In this document: positions 35,991 to 46,449 of the stretch, piece by piece
Layout: each line of letters begins with the position of its first letter
How positions within the stretch are numbered: the first letter of the stretch is position 1
Origin: Cristatella mucedo
Taxonomy: Eukaryota; Bryozoa; Phylactolaemata; Cristatellidae
Direction of reading: 5' to 3'
Assembly (NCBI GenBank): GCA_009760855.2
Contig: WPIO01000015.1
Coordinates: 265,001-329,000 of the forward strand
Length of the DNA: 64,000 bases
The notes under the pieces: generated by a model
What the model saw: the letters and a program-made list of their open reading frames with translations, nothing else
The model's database searches: none
What the model was told of the DNA's origin: nothing
Position numbers and translations under genes: made by a program

Positions 35991-36379
35991 TCGAGATGTT
36001 GAAGCCCTTTGATTAAACTGTCCATTAGGTGCTTGTGAACCCTGAGCATTTGAAACTCAAGAGCTGGCCGAGGCGGCTTACGCTCGCGAGTGGCATTACC
36101 TGCTTTTGATTGTTATCGATTAATTTGCTAGCCTTAGTGTAATGTAAGTTTTACTCATTAAAATAACAGGCGATTTCTGCCTCCCGTTTGTGCTGAGAGC
36201 CGGTACGCGTACTTTTGCCTATCTAAAGCGCATTAACTTCCTTACGGGATTTTAATTTATTTTCAAATTTAATAGTTGCAATCATTTTCATTTCGAGGGG
36301 CGAAACAACATTCAAGGGTCGAGGTCGCAGGCGGATGATGCAGAGCTGCAGCCGCAGTGCTTTACTTTTTCCCTTGCAG

Positions 36380-36499
36380 AGAGCAAGTCATCCACAGCGG
36401 CCTCCGCGTCCCCAGCGGGCGCTGGCTCTTTTGAGGAGAGCCCTTGCCAAAAGATCGAGCCCGGAAGCCAACACCGCAACGTCAATTCTACCATTTCAG
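36380..36499 (+). CDS. Array exon type a, block X copy 4
   Basis: 40 codons, phase 0. Acceptor ctttttcccttgcag ends at 36379; donor TTTCAG|GTTAGT at 36500. It starts RASHPQRPPRPQRALALLRR and remains open. It may no longer be used, because its exon b partner is broken. Confidence 0.38.
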
Positions 36500-36805
36500 G
36501 TTAGTACGTTGAAGTATGGCGTGTGGATCAGTAAAATGTTTGCGTCAATTTCTGCCGTCCAAGGAAAACAGTCTGTCTTGACTAGTGAATGTGCAACAGT
36601 TAAAGAAATCAAATGAAATTGATAGCGGCAACTGCGCTGATACCCGCGTCAGTATGAACCTGTTTTCGGCGCGTTTCCTGTCTGCACGGTGAATCTGAGC
36701 TGGTTCACAAAGACAATCGCAGCGATGACTGGCCCGTCTTAGCTAAGCCACATCAAAGCGTCACGGCGACTCTTAAGCTGTCTATCATTATGCCAATTTT
36801 TCTAG

Positions 36806-36854
36806 GCCACCATCACCTCTGCGACGTCTCGGCGTCTCTTATGCAGCGGTAGAG
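36806..36854 (+). pseudogene. Array exon type b, block X copy 4, broken by LINE insertion
   Basis: Acceptor aatttttctag ends at 36805. The exon starts ATITSATSRRLLCSG and is cut after ggtagag (36848-36854) by L-A. The other half resumes after the duplicate ggtagag (37753-37759) and reaches a GTGAGCC donor at 37804. The halves give 49 + 44 bases, shorter than the normal 117, and a stop lies in the second half, so the exon was already decayed or decayed later. Confidence 0.6.
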
Positions 36855-37752
36855 TAATAATAATAATAATTCACTTGATAAAGCGCCCTCAGAGAACCTA
36901 ATCTCTCTCTAGGCGCTTTACATTTGCTTCAAAGGAAAATGCAATTGAATGGTGAGTAAAATCATGCTTTATAAACCAACAAAAAAGAATAACATGGTTA
37001 GGGGTGACATGCACAGGGTCAGCATGCAAATGTGGTTAGTGGCAGCATGCACAGTGTCAGCATGCATAAGCACATCAAGGACGAATCACAGGGACCCACT
37101 AAATGCTGTCCTAAATAGGTGTTTTTAAATTCTTTTTAAATGTGGTCAGGTCTGGGGATGTTCTGACGCAGGTCGGGAGGGAGTTCCAGGCTTTGGGAGC
37201 CTACGAACTAAAGGCATGGTCTCCAAAGGATTTGAGGTTTGAACGAGGTATAGTTAAACAATTAGATTCCGAAAAGCGGGTGGTACGATGCTTGGCCTGG
37301 TGGGGGAGTATATCCGAGAGATGGGCTGGAGCCAAAGAATGAAGTGACCTAAAAGCGAGCGACAGAACCTTGAAGTCAATCCGTTGCTTGACTGGTAGCC
37401 AGTGCAGGTCGGCGAGAAGTGGAGTAACGTGGCAACTGCGATGCTCACGGCAGACAAGCCTAGCTGCGGAGTTTTGCACCAGCTGCAATCGCCTGATTGC
37501 ACATGCCGGTGGGCCAGCGAGCAGTGAGTTGCAGAAGTCGAGACGGGATGTCACGAATGCATGGACCAACTTGGACGTGGTATCCTTATCTAAACAAGCC
37601 CGAATTTTAGTAATGTTATGAAGCTGAAAAGAGGCAGATTTGACTGTGGAGCTGATATGGTCGTCTAACGAGAGGTCGCTTTGGAATATGACACCTAGAT
37701 TTCGAGTATAGGCGGTAGAAATAGCAAATAGGCACCAGCATGGCGGCGTAAG
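36855..37752 (-). mobile_element. LINE L-A, 5'-truncated, with target-site duplication
   Basis: The best L-A copy. The minus strand has an open frame of 193 residues (37782 to 37201) holding LGVIFQSDLSLDDHISSTVK, FVTSRLDFCNSLLAG, RRLQLVQNSAARLVCREHR, LLADLHWLPVKQRIDFKVLS, RSLHSLAPAHLSDILPHQAK and KSFGDHAFSS. The rest (WNSLP- and TTFKK-like) follows after a frameshift. The 3' tail is agcgccctcagagaacctaa (antisense) ending in (TAA)n at 36855-36870. Flanked by GGTAGAG at 36848-36854 and 37753-37759, the hallmark of target-primed reverse transcription. It inserted into an array exon b. Confidence 0.93.
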
Positions 37753-37803
37753 GGTAGAGGAAGCCATTGCTGCCGCACCCAATAGGAGTGGCTGTGGCCT
37801 GGG

Positions 37804-38690
37804 GTGAGCCCTGGGTAATCTCTAGGCACCGACAGTCACCGTAACAGATATTGTCGCTTCCATGCGATCAACTAGCAACCGCCGATTTCGGGTAGAATTA
37901 GGAACATTAATGAGTGCTCTAATACTTGATCACGTGTAGATCTTGATCCCTAAACTAACCGATCCTCGTCACTAGATAAAACTCCTAAACCAGCCTCTGT
38001 TGCTTTATTCCTTCACTGAGACTTGTTCGCGACCGAAAATTGTACTCTACACGCGCCAACCTGTGCCATCCGCTTTCACAATACTCGGCTAACGTCGCGC
38101 TGTTACTTGCTTCCTGCCGGTTCCTTCCTCCGCGGTATGTGCTACTGTCGCACTCAGTCAGAAACTGCACCGTATTCCGACTGACGATGCAACTGATTAG
38201 CCTCCATCGCAGCGCACTGTTTCAAGCTGGCAGTAATCCACATGTGCATACTATAGATTTTTATTATCAGTAATTCACGTGATGTCAAGATTCGCGTGTG
38301 ATGTCAAGATTAGTGTATCCATATTCCATCGCATTGTTGCGGCTGCTCACGTGGAGCTCGGTATATCGGTACCGAGTCAAGCCAAGAGCTGAACGAGACG
38401 GCCTAGGCTTGCGTGTTACATTGCTGTTTCACATCCATTAGCGCTTCTTTTGCTAAGCCTCCGCATAAACTGAATGCTACTCAGCTTTGCAGCAGGCAGT
38501 TATCGCGGCCCGCGCGTGATTTGAAGTTACGCTGGACTCTGTCTGGACCCAAAACGTCTCCAGCTCTGCTGCGGCTTTACGTAACAATTATTTACCTTCC
38601 AGTAGAGGAAGAAAGAGATCTCAAGTTGCGGCTATATGTTTAGCCGGCAGTGATAGTGTATCTTAGGACTCGCGTAATCGACCCCCGATC
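37804..38690. other. No gene seen
   Basis: Probably intron-like relative to the array. It contains a small 19-bp tandem duplication at about 38280-38312 (gatgtcaagatt repeats). No supported exon. Confidence 0.4.
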
Positions 38691-38822
38691 CTTTGTTCAT
38701 CAAGCGTGACGTTACTCACCATTCAATTGCATTTCCCTTTGGAGCAAATGTAAAGCGCCTAGAGAGAGATAGATTGAGTTCTCCGAGGGCGCTTTATCAA
38801 GTACATCATTATTCTTATCTGT
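38690..38822 (+). mobile_element. LINE L-A, extreme 3' end
   Basis: Only the last ~130 bases: gtgacgttactcaccattca, caaatgtaaagcgcctagag, gagggcgctttatcaagtac and a weak (ATT) tail. Matches 47530-47660. Confidence 0.85.
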
Positions 38823-39006
38823 CATTGTCCGAGCATCGAGAGCCTAATGTCGCATTGCCGGTTGACCTTTTCAACCGTTGCCATGGCGAGAATCGTTGCA
38901 TCGATACTGGCGCGCACCATATAGAAGGCAATTCAAAATGGCCGGTGCTCAGGCAGGCAGCTCGTACGCACGTTCAAGCTGCAGCGCCGTCTTTTGTACG
39001 TTGCAG

Positions 39007-39117
39007 GGAGCGAGTGACGTGCAGCGGCCTCCCAGTCGCAGACCACGTGCCCCGGCTCCGATCGGCGACGGCTTGCTCCTTAAAGTGCAGATCGAACCAA
39101 CAGAATCGAGCAGCAAG
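39007..39117 (+). CDS. Diverged array exon type a
   Basis: 37 codons, phase 0. Acceptor cttttgtacgttgcag ends at 39006; donor AGCAAG|GTCAGT at 39118. It starts GASDVQRPPSRRPRAPAPIG and ends IEPTESSSK. Relative to types X/Y it keeps the QRPP motif, the acceptor with its upstream aagctgcagcgccgt, and the frame. The DNA is otherwise well diverged and three codons shorter, so selection on the frame is the simplest reading. A possible 42-bp phase-0 mini-exon (39181-39222) follows after an AG (ggcacag) and before GTGACG. Confidence 0.42.
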
Positions 39118-39350
39118 GTCAGTGACCCACAGCCGACGTGCGGATCGATAAATCCGGGCCTTCCCTTCTGCCTGGCACAGAAAGTGGCCTCCTTGAGGCG
39201 ACTAGAGGCACCTGCACCGCCGGTGACGTCAGCTTCCGCGTGGTCGCGCGTCGTGCAATCGCGTGCCCCGCTCCGATCAGCGACTGGCCAGCATCGCGGC
39301 GGCAGCTCGCACGCGGGCTCTCACGCTGCGACGCCATGTTGTGTGTGCAG

Positions 39351-39494
39351 GCCCTCGCACGCTCTTCTGAGACGGTAGCCGCTGCCTCGACCGGCACCGC
39401 TAACCACGCCCCGGCGGCCGGAACGAGGCGCCGCAAGCAAAGTGCTATTAGGCGTTTCATAACGTCTTGCTTTTCGGCGAAAGAAGAAGAATGA
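39351..39494 (+). CDS. Candidate last exon of the array gene
   Basis: Acceptor-like ttgtgtgtgcag ends at 39350. Then 47 codons plus TGA, phase 0. It starts ALARSSETVAAASTGTANH and ends with RRRKQSAIRRFITSCF, then SAKEEE: a basic amphipathic stretch and an acidic tail, followed by the stop. The phase fits the donors at 39118, 39223, 34654 and the others. No polyadenylation signal is obvious in the next 200 bp. Function unknown. Confidence 0.38.
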   Translation, partial: ALARSSETVAAASTGTANHAPAAGTRRRKQSAIRRFITSCFSAKEEE

Positions 39495-39774
39495 CTGAAA
39501 AACCTTATCCGAGTAAGTAAATTAATGCTCCGCTTTAGGCATTAAGAATTGTAGTCTCATGCGACTCTGGTCTGCTCGTAATTCCATTTGGAATTGGACG
39601 GCTCTAAAAATCTGGCAAGAGATGATATTGAAAGCAACGAACATACTAAGCACAAATTAGATGAGTACAATATGTAAATGTCGAGCAAAATGCGTAGATT
39701 TGGAACCCATTAAAAAGCTCTCAATATATTTGTCAATAGATCAATCCTCTGCATTTTTCACTGTACTGAATGCC

Positions 39775-39882
39775 AGTGCGGTGCTCGCCCCGACCAAGGT
39801 TTTGCTTTGGTCGTCTGCTCGAGCCTGAATTGAGATTAAGTTCTCTTGGGGCACAATACAAGTGAATTACATTTTGTCTTTC
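39775..39882 (+). mobile_element. SINE S2, truncated
   Basis: ggtgctcgccccgaccaagg, then gctcgagcc and the tail attgagattaagttctcttg. The first part of the head and part of the middle are missing. Confidence 0.75.
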
Positions 39883-40337
39883 TATTTTGGGCCAATAATA
39901 ATTCGGTCGTCAGGAAGTCTCAGCACCCAACTTAACCATAGCACGTAAATCTCGACATGATCTCCTACAGCCGCTTATACTGTGGCCGGCCTGCCTCTCG
40001 CTAGTACGTGCGGTTTACGCCGGAATACCACCCGTGGGCATGTCGCACACTCACGTTGTCGCCGTCGTTTGGCGTCGCCGCGTGCGCTCCTAGATTGCAC
40101 AGCGCGGCGAATTATTTTTTGTTCGCTATCCACGCCGGCTGCTCGCGGCCGACGCGGCGCGTGCGCTCCGAGCCGGCACCGCGCTCGCCACGTCACGAGC
40201 AGCGCCAGCCGGTGCCGCGCTGTCGACGCTACGCGCGCTCCGCGTGTGCACCGCGACGTCTAAGCTACGCGTGCTACGTGCAGGAATTGTGCCGTCAACC
40301 TTTGGCGCTCTCGACACTGTCATTCCTACCACAACAA

Positions 40338-40365
40338 CGAGAGCGTGCGCCGGCGCACGCTCTCG
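40338..40365. repeat. 28-bp perfect palindrome
   Basis: The half-site cgagagcgtgcgcc is followed directly by its exact reverse complement, with no spacer. Confidence 0.98.
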
Positions 40366-41906
40366 ACGTCAGGCTCACTCTAGGACATCGCCGAACGCTC
40401 TCAAACGTTTCGTGGGCGCCGCGCACTTTGCCGGCATTGCCCGTTTGACGGTTCGAGCGCTCTACACTGGCTACCGGCATTCGACGACACGCGACTAACG
40501 AACGAGCCGTTTCCGTGTCTCGTGCGCCCTTCACCAGGGCTGCGCTCTCGACGTCACGTGAGCTCTCGACATTCTCATTCTAGCGGCGCTTAACGCGGGA
40601 AAGGCAGAGTCGACATTCACTGCCCTCTTAGCCGGAACTGTTCTGCCGACGTCAGCTGCTTAGAGGCCTCCGCCAGAGAGGCGGCGGCGGCGTTCGCCAG
40701 AGAGGCGGCGGCGGCGGCCCTGGAGGCACTTGTATTGAGCGAGACGGCGCCGGTGGCCGACGAGTCGCGCTAGCGGTACCGGAGGAGACGGCGGCAGGGA
40801 GCGAATCGCTAGCGTCGGCGGAAGTCCGCGGAGCGCCCGCCAAGGAGGCACGCGAGGCGCTCGTCGAGAAGGCACGCGAGGCGCTCGCTGTGCGGTCCGA
40901 GTTGAAGACCGAGGCGCGTCAGCAGCAGATGGTGGCGCACGGTGCGGTAGCCTAGGCCTCCGGACTTTTGGCGGCGGAGACGCGCGAGGCGCTAGCAGAG
41001 GACGTGCGCGAGACGCCCGCCGCTGAGGAGGCGCGACGGGTGCACGCCGAGCGACCGAGGGCAATAGCGCAGGAGCGGCTGACGGGGGGCGGCTGGAGGC
41101 GAAGGCTCGTAAGCGGCAGAAGCTAGCAGCGGCTGATGCACGCACTGCAACGACCAGCGATCCGTTCGCAAGACTTTGAGGTGCCGGGCTGCGACGCGCC
41201 GCTGGGTAGCGACGCGCCGCTGGGCTACGATGCCGCAGCTCAGGTCAGCGGCGGAGAAGCAGCGCAGGTCAGGTCAGGTCAGCGGCGCAGCTCAGGTCAG
41301 GTCAGCGGCGGAGAAGCGGCGCAGGCGAACTGTCGCCTCGGCGCCGTGCCGACTGGCTCGCTCGACTGGCTCACCGACTCTCGTCGTCTGCATTTCGTCG
41401 GTCGGGCAGCGTCGCGCGTGCACCGCCGCCAGAGCGTCAGCTCGCGAAGAAGAACGGCCGGCCGGCGGGAATGCGGCGACGTTGGCTGGTCCGAGTGGCG
41501 GCGAAAATGATTCGCCTCGCGCGAAAAAGTCGCGGAGACGGCTGCTTCCCTGCTGGCATCGACTGACATTCGCGGCGCGTCTTTCTAGCACCGTTTCAAG
41601 TCTCGCGCAGAGCCGCTCTCCTCCGCTCCGCCGCTCCTCCGCTCCGCCGCTGCTCCGCGCGACTTCCCCGTCGGCTCGGGTCGCTCACTTCGCTGCGCTC
41701 TCACGTTGCGTGGCGTTGAGGACGACTGGCTTGACCGGACTAACGTGCTTGTTGGCGTCATCGCGCTTGAAATACACGCCGCGCAATAGTCCGAAGCCGC
41801 TATCGCGCGCCGCACCTCGCAGCGCCGCCGGCGGGCGGGCGGCGCTGCGGCGCTGCTCGTTTCCGCCAGCGGACGCCGAGCCGCGCCGAGCCGAGCAGGT
41901 CCGAGT

Positions 41907-41928
41907 AGCCGAGCCGCGCGGCTCGGCT
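41907..41928. repeat. 22-bp perfect palindrome in a (GAGCC)n tract
   Basis: agccgagccgc followed by its exact reverse complement, within a longer run of gagcc/ggctc units (41875-41945). Confidence 0.95.
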
Positions 41929-42054
41929 CGGCTCGGCTCCGCTCTGCTTGCGCTGCTCACACGTACGCCAGCGAAGCTGGCCGCGCGAGCGCGCGGGCGC
42001 GCGCGCTGCGAACTTTCCGCCGGCGTTCGGTTCGACTAGAGAGCGTCCAGCGTG

Positions 42055-42167
<113 letters not shown>

Positions 42168-42278
42168 GGCAGGGAGACCGGGCACTAGTCGCCGACGCGC
42201 GTGAACTGAGCTGAACCGCGCCTCCGTCGACGCGCTAGGTCGAGCCCGCCTCCCGCCGCGAGTGCTGCCGCTACGAAT

Positions 42279-42324
42279 GCAGCATGGCCGCCGCCCCCCC
42301 CGTAGCGGGTGACGGCCATGCTGC
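42279..42324. repeat. 12-bp inverted repeat, 22-base loop
   Basis: gcagcatggccg (42279-42290) pairs exactly with cggccatgctgc (42313-42324). The loop contains a run of eight or nine C. Confidence 0.9.
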
Positions 42325-42509
42325 TGCGGCGACGCAGTTTGCCATTTGGCGTGTCGACCAGCGAACGTGAAGCCCGCAGACGTGGACGCTCTCTGCCCGC
42401 TCTCTCTGCTAGTGTCGCTCGTCTAGCGCCGGAAGCTGAGCTCCTGCCGCTGCCTGGCTGCTGCAGCTGCTCCTGCTTAATCAAACCAGTGCAAGTCAAC
42501 ATCCAAACA

Positions 42510-43265
42510 CACTTGCGAAAGAGAAAGCTGACCGGAAGTGAGATGAGACATTTTAGGTGAGACTTGATAAAGATGCTTAGTCATAGCAGGTAGTGACCGT
42601 AGCTGAGGCGAGTTTCACGCCGTCAGCGCACACGAGCTGAAGGCTAGCTGCGCTGCTGCGAAGTCTTGTCTCGCTCTGAAATCGGATTCGGTTGGTTTGC
42701 AGGGCTCTGTTGACTTTGAATTGCAATATTGTTCGGGCGCAGAGTTCTGTTACGGTTATGCAATGAGGACACGACGTGTGACACTCAAATTGACAACTTG
42801 TGATCACATACTAGGTATTGTAGGGGATATCATATATTAGGGTCAGAACACTGGCTTTAATAGATTAGACAAGGCTAATTTCTGGTATATAGTAACAATG
42901 GATGACCTAACGGGTCCTCCATTGTGACTACTAGGCTTCCAGGGAAGGGACTGCCAGGCTTCAAGAGAGCGGTTCAAGTGTCTGAATAGTCACAGCACGA
43001 CCTCGGTGCTCGGCTACTTTGGAAGTACAAATACTGGTTAAGACAAGTCTTGTTAGGACGAGTCGGTTAGAAAAGTCTTTATTGGTTAATACAAGACGTG
43101 TCTGCAAGATGGTGAGACTTCGAATCAGTTTTGGATCTTTCAAGGAATAAAGTTTATACGCAGGCGTAATGTGTATAATTCATTCTGTCTATGTGTTCTC
43201 GCTCTCATTCTCTGAGCTCGCGCTCTCTGAGCTCGCATGCTCTCATACGACGTCTTCAGCACTTT
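42510..43265. other. No gene seen
   Basis: Return to ordinary composition. Short related strings (aagacaagtcttgtta, aatacaagacgtgtct) near 43030-43100 form a weak repeat cluster. Confidence 0.4.
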
Positions 43266-43269
43266 GTCT

Positions 43270-43415
43270 GGCCTAGCATTTAAGCTGCTCGCCCCGAGGA
43301 CCAAGGTCATGACTGAGGTCTTGGGCTCGAGCCCCCGAGGCGTATGTGTGAAGCGCCTGAATGGAGATTAAGTTCTCTTGGGGCGCTATATAAATGAATT
43401 ATATTTTATATTTTT
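43270..43415 (+). mobile_element. SINE S2
   Basis: Head gcctagcatttaagctgctc, B-box-like gggctcgagccc, tail gtgaagcgcctgaatggaga, then ggggcgctatataaatgaat and an AT-rich end. Confidence 0.85.
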
Positions 43416-43794
43416 ATATACGACGCGTTCAGCACTTTGTCTGGTCAGAGACTTTATAAGGCCATGCTAGCTGAATTTTAGGTTTCCACTTGTACGAGAG
43501 CCGTGCCACTATTGCAGAGCTAGGCATCGACGAAATGCGTTTTGGCACGTGCGGCCCGCGCGTGCGTGCGGCCCGCGTGTGCGTCATGAGCGGTTTGCCA
43601 AAATTGCCTTATCAGGCCAACTGGCGTACGTACGCGGTGTGGAGTGTATCGCTAGAAATTAGCGAACATCTCTTCCATGATAGAACCGATGACATTTATT
43701 ATAGAGAAATGTGGGAATCGAATATCTGGCTCATCTACGTCACCCTTTTAGCAAGGGATTAGAGAGAGTGGTCGGGGATTGAAGCCCATTGTAG

Positions 43795-44020
43795 GTCAAA
43801 TTCTTTGCTCCGACCCACAAGGCCTACCGTGGCGTGGCTCAGTCATGCCTAGCTGACCTGCTGAGCCAGTTTCAGCCTTCTTGTGCCACCAGTTTCTCTG
43901 GGGACAAAGCATTAGCGGTTCCATTCCTCCGCTTAAAAACTGTTGGCGATAGATGCTTTTGCTCTACCAGTCCAAGAATGTGGAGCTCTTGTGGCTCATA
44001 TGCACGGACTTACTCACATA
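43795..44020 (+). mobile_element. LINE L-B fragment
   Basis: The plus strand reads SCLADLLSQFQPSCATSFSG, then DKALAVPFLRLKTVGDRCF and SPRMWSS, the same C-terminal order as the 13-kb L-B copy. Confidence 0.85.
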
Positions 44021-44024
44021 AATG

Positions 44025-44655
44025 ATCACACATTCAATCAAATTTTCTTCTACAACTGCACGCTATGATCACCGATCGTTAACAAATTCTTCTTATCTGA
44101 TCGCATGCATAATTCATTCAGTCACACAGTGTGTGCCCTCTTCCGCGTCGAAAATCACCCTCGAATCGAGAAACCTCAAGACCCTTCACATCGATTAGGT
44201 CCGTCAAAGAATATCTGCTATGCATCTGCCGTTCGATTCCCCCTCCAGCCTGTTCATTATTGGTAGATTGCTACCATACAACACTAGTTGACCTGCTCGA
44301 CGAGTTTGCGCCTCTGACTGAGCGCACTCTGCGCCCTCTGCGCCCAGAAACCAGCCTCTGATGGTTTCCCACAGACATTCAACTAGCTACTAGGTCTACT
44401 CAGTGCAAGCTTGAAAAAGCATACACAAGATCAGGACTGGCTGTCCATCGATGGGCAGACGAGGACAGGCATTCACCTACTGCTATATTATTGGGACCGC
44501 TATATAAATGAGGCTGTCAAATCAGATGGAATTTTTGGTTAATGTTATACAAAAATTTGGACTTGCCATTACAGCATACCACAGACAAGTTGGTTCACAC
44601 ATTTGTGACTGCCCGCACACATTTCTGCAGTTCGCTATTCACAAGTCTTCCTACC
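44025..44655. other. No gene seen
   Basis: No supported feature. Part of it (44150-44460) may be decayed LINE sequence (ACSLLVDCYHTTLVDLLDEF-like reading), which I cannot confirm. Confidence 0.35.
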
Positions 44656-44659
44656 TGTT

Positions 44660-44842
44660 GGTGAGCCGTGATGGCACACTAGGTAAGGCGGTTGCTTTAA
44701 CGACCTCGGTCCCGAGGTCGTGGGTTCGATTCCTGCGGTGGGCGATTCTTTATCACCACTGCAAGTGGTGGTGATAGCCATAAAGGCTCTTCTGTCGCTA
44801 TGCAAACAGAGGCTGTTTAATCAGCTAGGATTTGTTTATTTT
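44660..44842 (+). mobile_element. SINE S1, full length
   Basis: The cleanest S1: A-box-like tggcacactagg, perfect inverted repeat acgacctcggtcccgaggtcgt, exact polymerase III B-box ggttcgattcc, body gtggtggtgatagccataaa and tail ggctgtttaatcagctagga followed by T-rich DNA. Confidence 0.92.
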
Positions 44843-44844
44843 AT

Positions 44845-45225
44845 TTATCAGCATTGGTCAAAAAAGGTCAAGGTCAATCTTAAAATCATATTTATGGTGC
44901 TGCTGGTGTGAGCAGGGTATCTTTTACTCCTAGTAAATCTTCTCTATTAGACGAGAGACGAGTTTTCTTTCTCTACTCACATTGCTGGACTCTTTTAATT
45001 AGTCAGCCTTTTACACTGCATCAATAATCCCTGATTATGGTCTAGTGAGAATAAAGTTGGCTAGGCCATTTTATTAGTTTTTGCAAGCTATGCATTATTG
45101 TCGAGGCTTGCGAATACTAGAGCGAAGTGTCATGTGACAGGCAGGCGACACATTTTAGGCAGGACTGGATGTCTTTGAAGACTATAACAAATCTATTTTC
45201 AAAAATGCACCTACAAACGGTCAGG
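44845..45225. other. No gene seen
   Basis: AT-rich sequence with no supported feature. Confidence 0.45.
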
Positions 45226-45227
45226 GG

Positions 45228-45400
45228 TATATGTATTTACGTAAGTCACCTGTATAGCGCCTATGAGCAACTTCATCTCTATCTAGGTGCTTCACTTATG
45301 CCGCAGGGCTTGAATACATGACCTTGATCGTCAAATGCATTCACCTTTACCTCGGCCATTACAAGCGAGCGCCTTATACTCTGGGCCAAATCGCGTCGGC
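45228..45400 (-). mobile_element. S2-related SINE variant
   Basis: The antisense tail tgtatagcgcctatgagcaac, tctctatctaggtgcttcac resembles the S2 tail. The rest (gggcttgaatacatgacctt, ggccaaatcgcg) keeps only the general tRNA-like layout. A diverged subfamily is likely. Confidence 0.5.
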
Positions 45401-45534
45401 CTAATAAGGAGAAAGGTTTTCCCACGGACACTTGCATTCGGTCGGTGTCACGATCGAGAGAGCAGCTGCATTTTGTTCAGTAAGTAACATAATTAAAAGT
45501 GGCATAATTAAAAGTAGCCCAATTTGTCTGAGAG

Positions 45535-46290
45535 TTGTTTTACTTTGACCTCGTTTTGAGAGCTAAGCTTACTAATCGACCGGGCCGGCCGGAAGCGGCG
45601 TGCCTCAAGGCCTCAAGGCTTCATAGCGCGTCCAGAAGCCGAGTAGCCAGGCGCGCTCTTATTTCTCGTCCTCCTCCGCTGAAGGTGGCTGATCAGCTTC
45701 CCGGCGATGCTAGACGACGATGCTACCGAGCAGCTAGAGTGAGCCCTCCCGCCGCCGCCGCCCGCGGATCGCCTGGCCCCGCCCGCCCGCCGTTAGGGCA
45801 TCGACGCGCCGACCTACAGGTTCGCAGCCTCTGAAAGACGACTAGCAACCGAGTAGCAGCGGTCCTACTTAGATGGGGGGGGGGGAGGGGAATATTGTGT
45901 CACGTGACCTATAAGACTCGCGGGTAGCCGCGTCAGCGTCGGTGTCCGGAGAGGTTTCCATTTTTCTAAAATGTGCACTAGAGTTTTCAGACTGGAATAA
46001 TGCGGCACTTCTTCTTTTTCACGGACCTGAGTAAAAAGTATTGAAAGCCTTGAGAGATGCCTGCGGCATTACTTTCAGGTTCTCGGAATGAGAAGTAGAA
46101 GCAGCACTTGTACGCGGACCTCAAGAAGCCTTGCTGACGGCTAACTATAGATGGCGGCTCCGGGCTCTTCAGAAAGCGAGGCCACAAACCGCTCGTCGAG
46201 CTGTTTGCGTCTCATGTAAAGAGCCTGAAGAGTGTATCTGGGCTGGTCGGCGTCTGTGCACTGAACTGTACGGTCTGTTCACAGGGAAAA
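45535..46290. other. No gene seen; GC-rich part and a G run
   Basis: 45580-45830 is GC-rich and open in one frame for 99 codons, with no motif. A run of 11 G (45875-45886) follows. Confidence 0.35.
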
Positions 46291-46297
46291 AATATAC

Positions 46298-46446
46298 ATA
46301 ATTATATAATTCATTTGTATAGCGCCCCAAGAGAACTTAATCTCTATTAATGCGCTTCACATAATATGCCTCGGGGCTTGAGCCTGCGACCTCAGACAAA
46401 CCTTTGTTGGTGCGAGCACCTTAGCCGCTGGACCAAACCAGCTAGG
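46298..46446 (-). mobile_element. SINE S2, near full length
   Basis: Tail antisense tagcgccccaagagaactta, core ggggcttgagcc, head complement caccttagccgctggaccaa and then accagct. AT-rich at the low end. Confidence 0.88.
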
Positions 46447-46449
46447 CAA

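Larger units (their letters stand above)
36090..37803 (+). repeat. Segmental duplication block X, copy 4, split by a LINE
   Basis: Starts cgcgagtggcatta, then ttttactcattaaaataacagg. Exon a is present. Exon b starts at 36806 and is interrupted at 36854 by an L-A copy, resuming at 37753/37760. Confidence 0.85.

Noticed and set aside
39181-39222. 42-bp phase-0 mini-exon between ggcacag and gtgacg
   Set aside because: Too short to support without transcripts. Mentioned under the 39007 exon only.
40660-41145. 161-codon Arg/Pro/Ala minus-strand ORF
   Set aside because: Low-complexity product of GC-rich DNA. The opposite strand looks more protein-like but has a stop.
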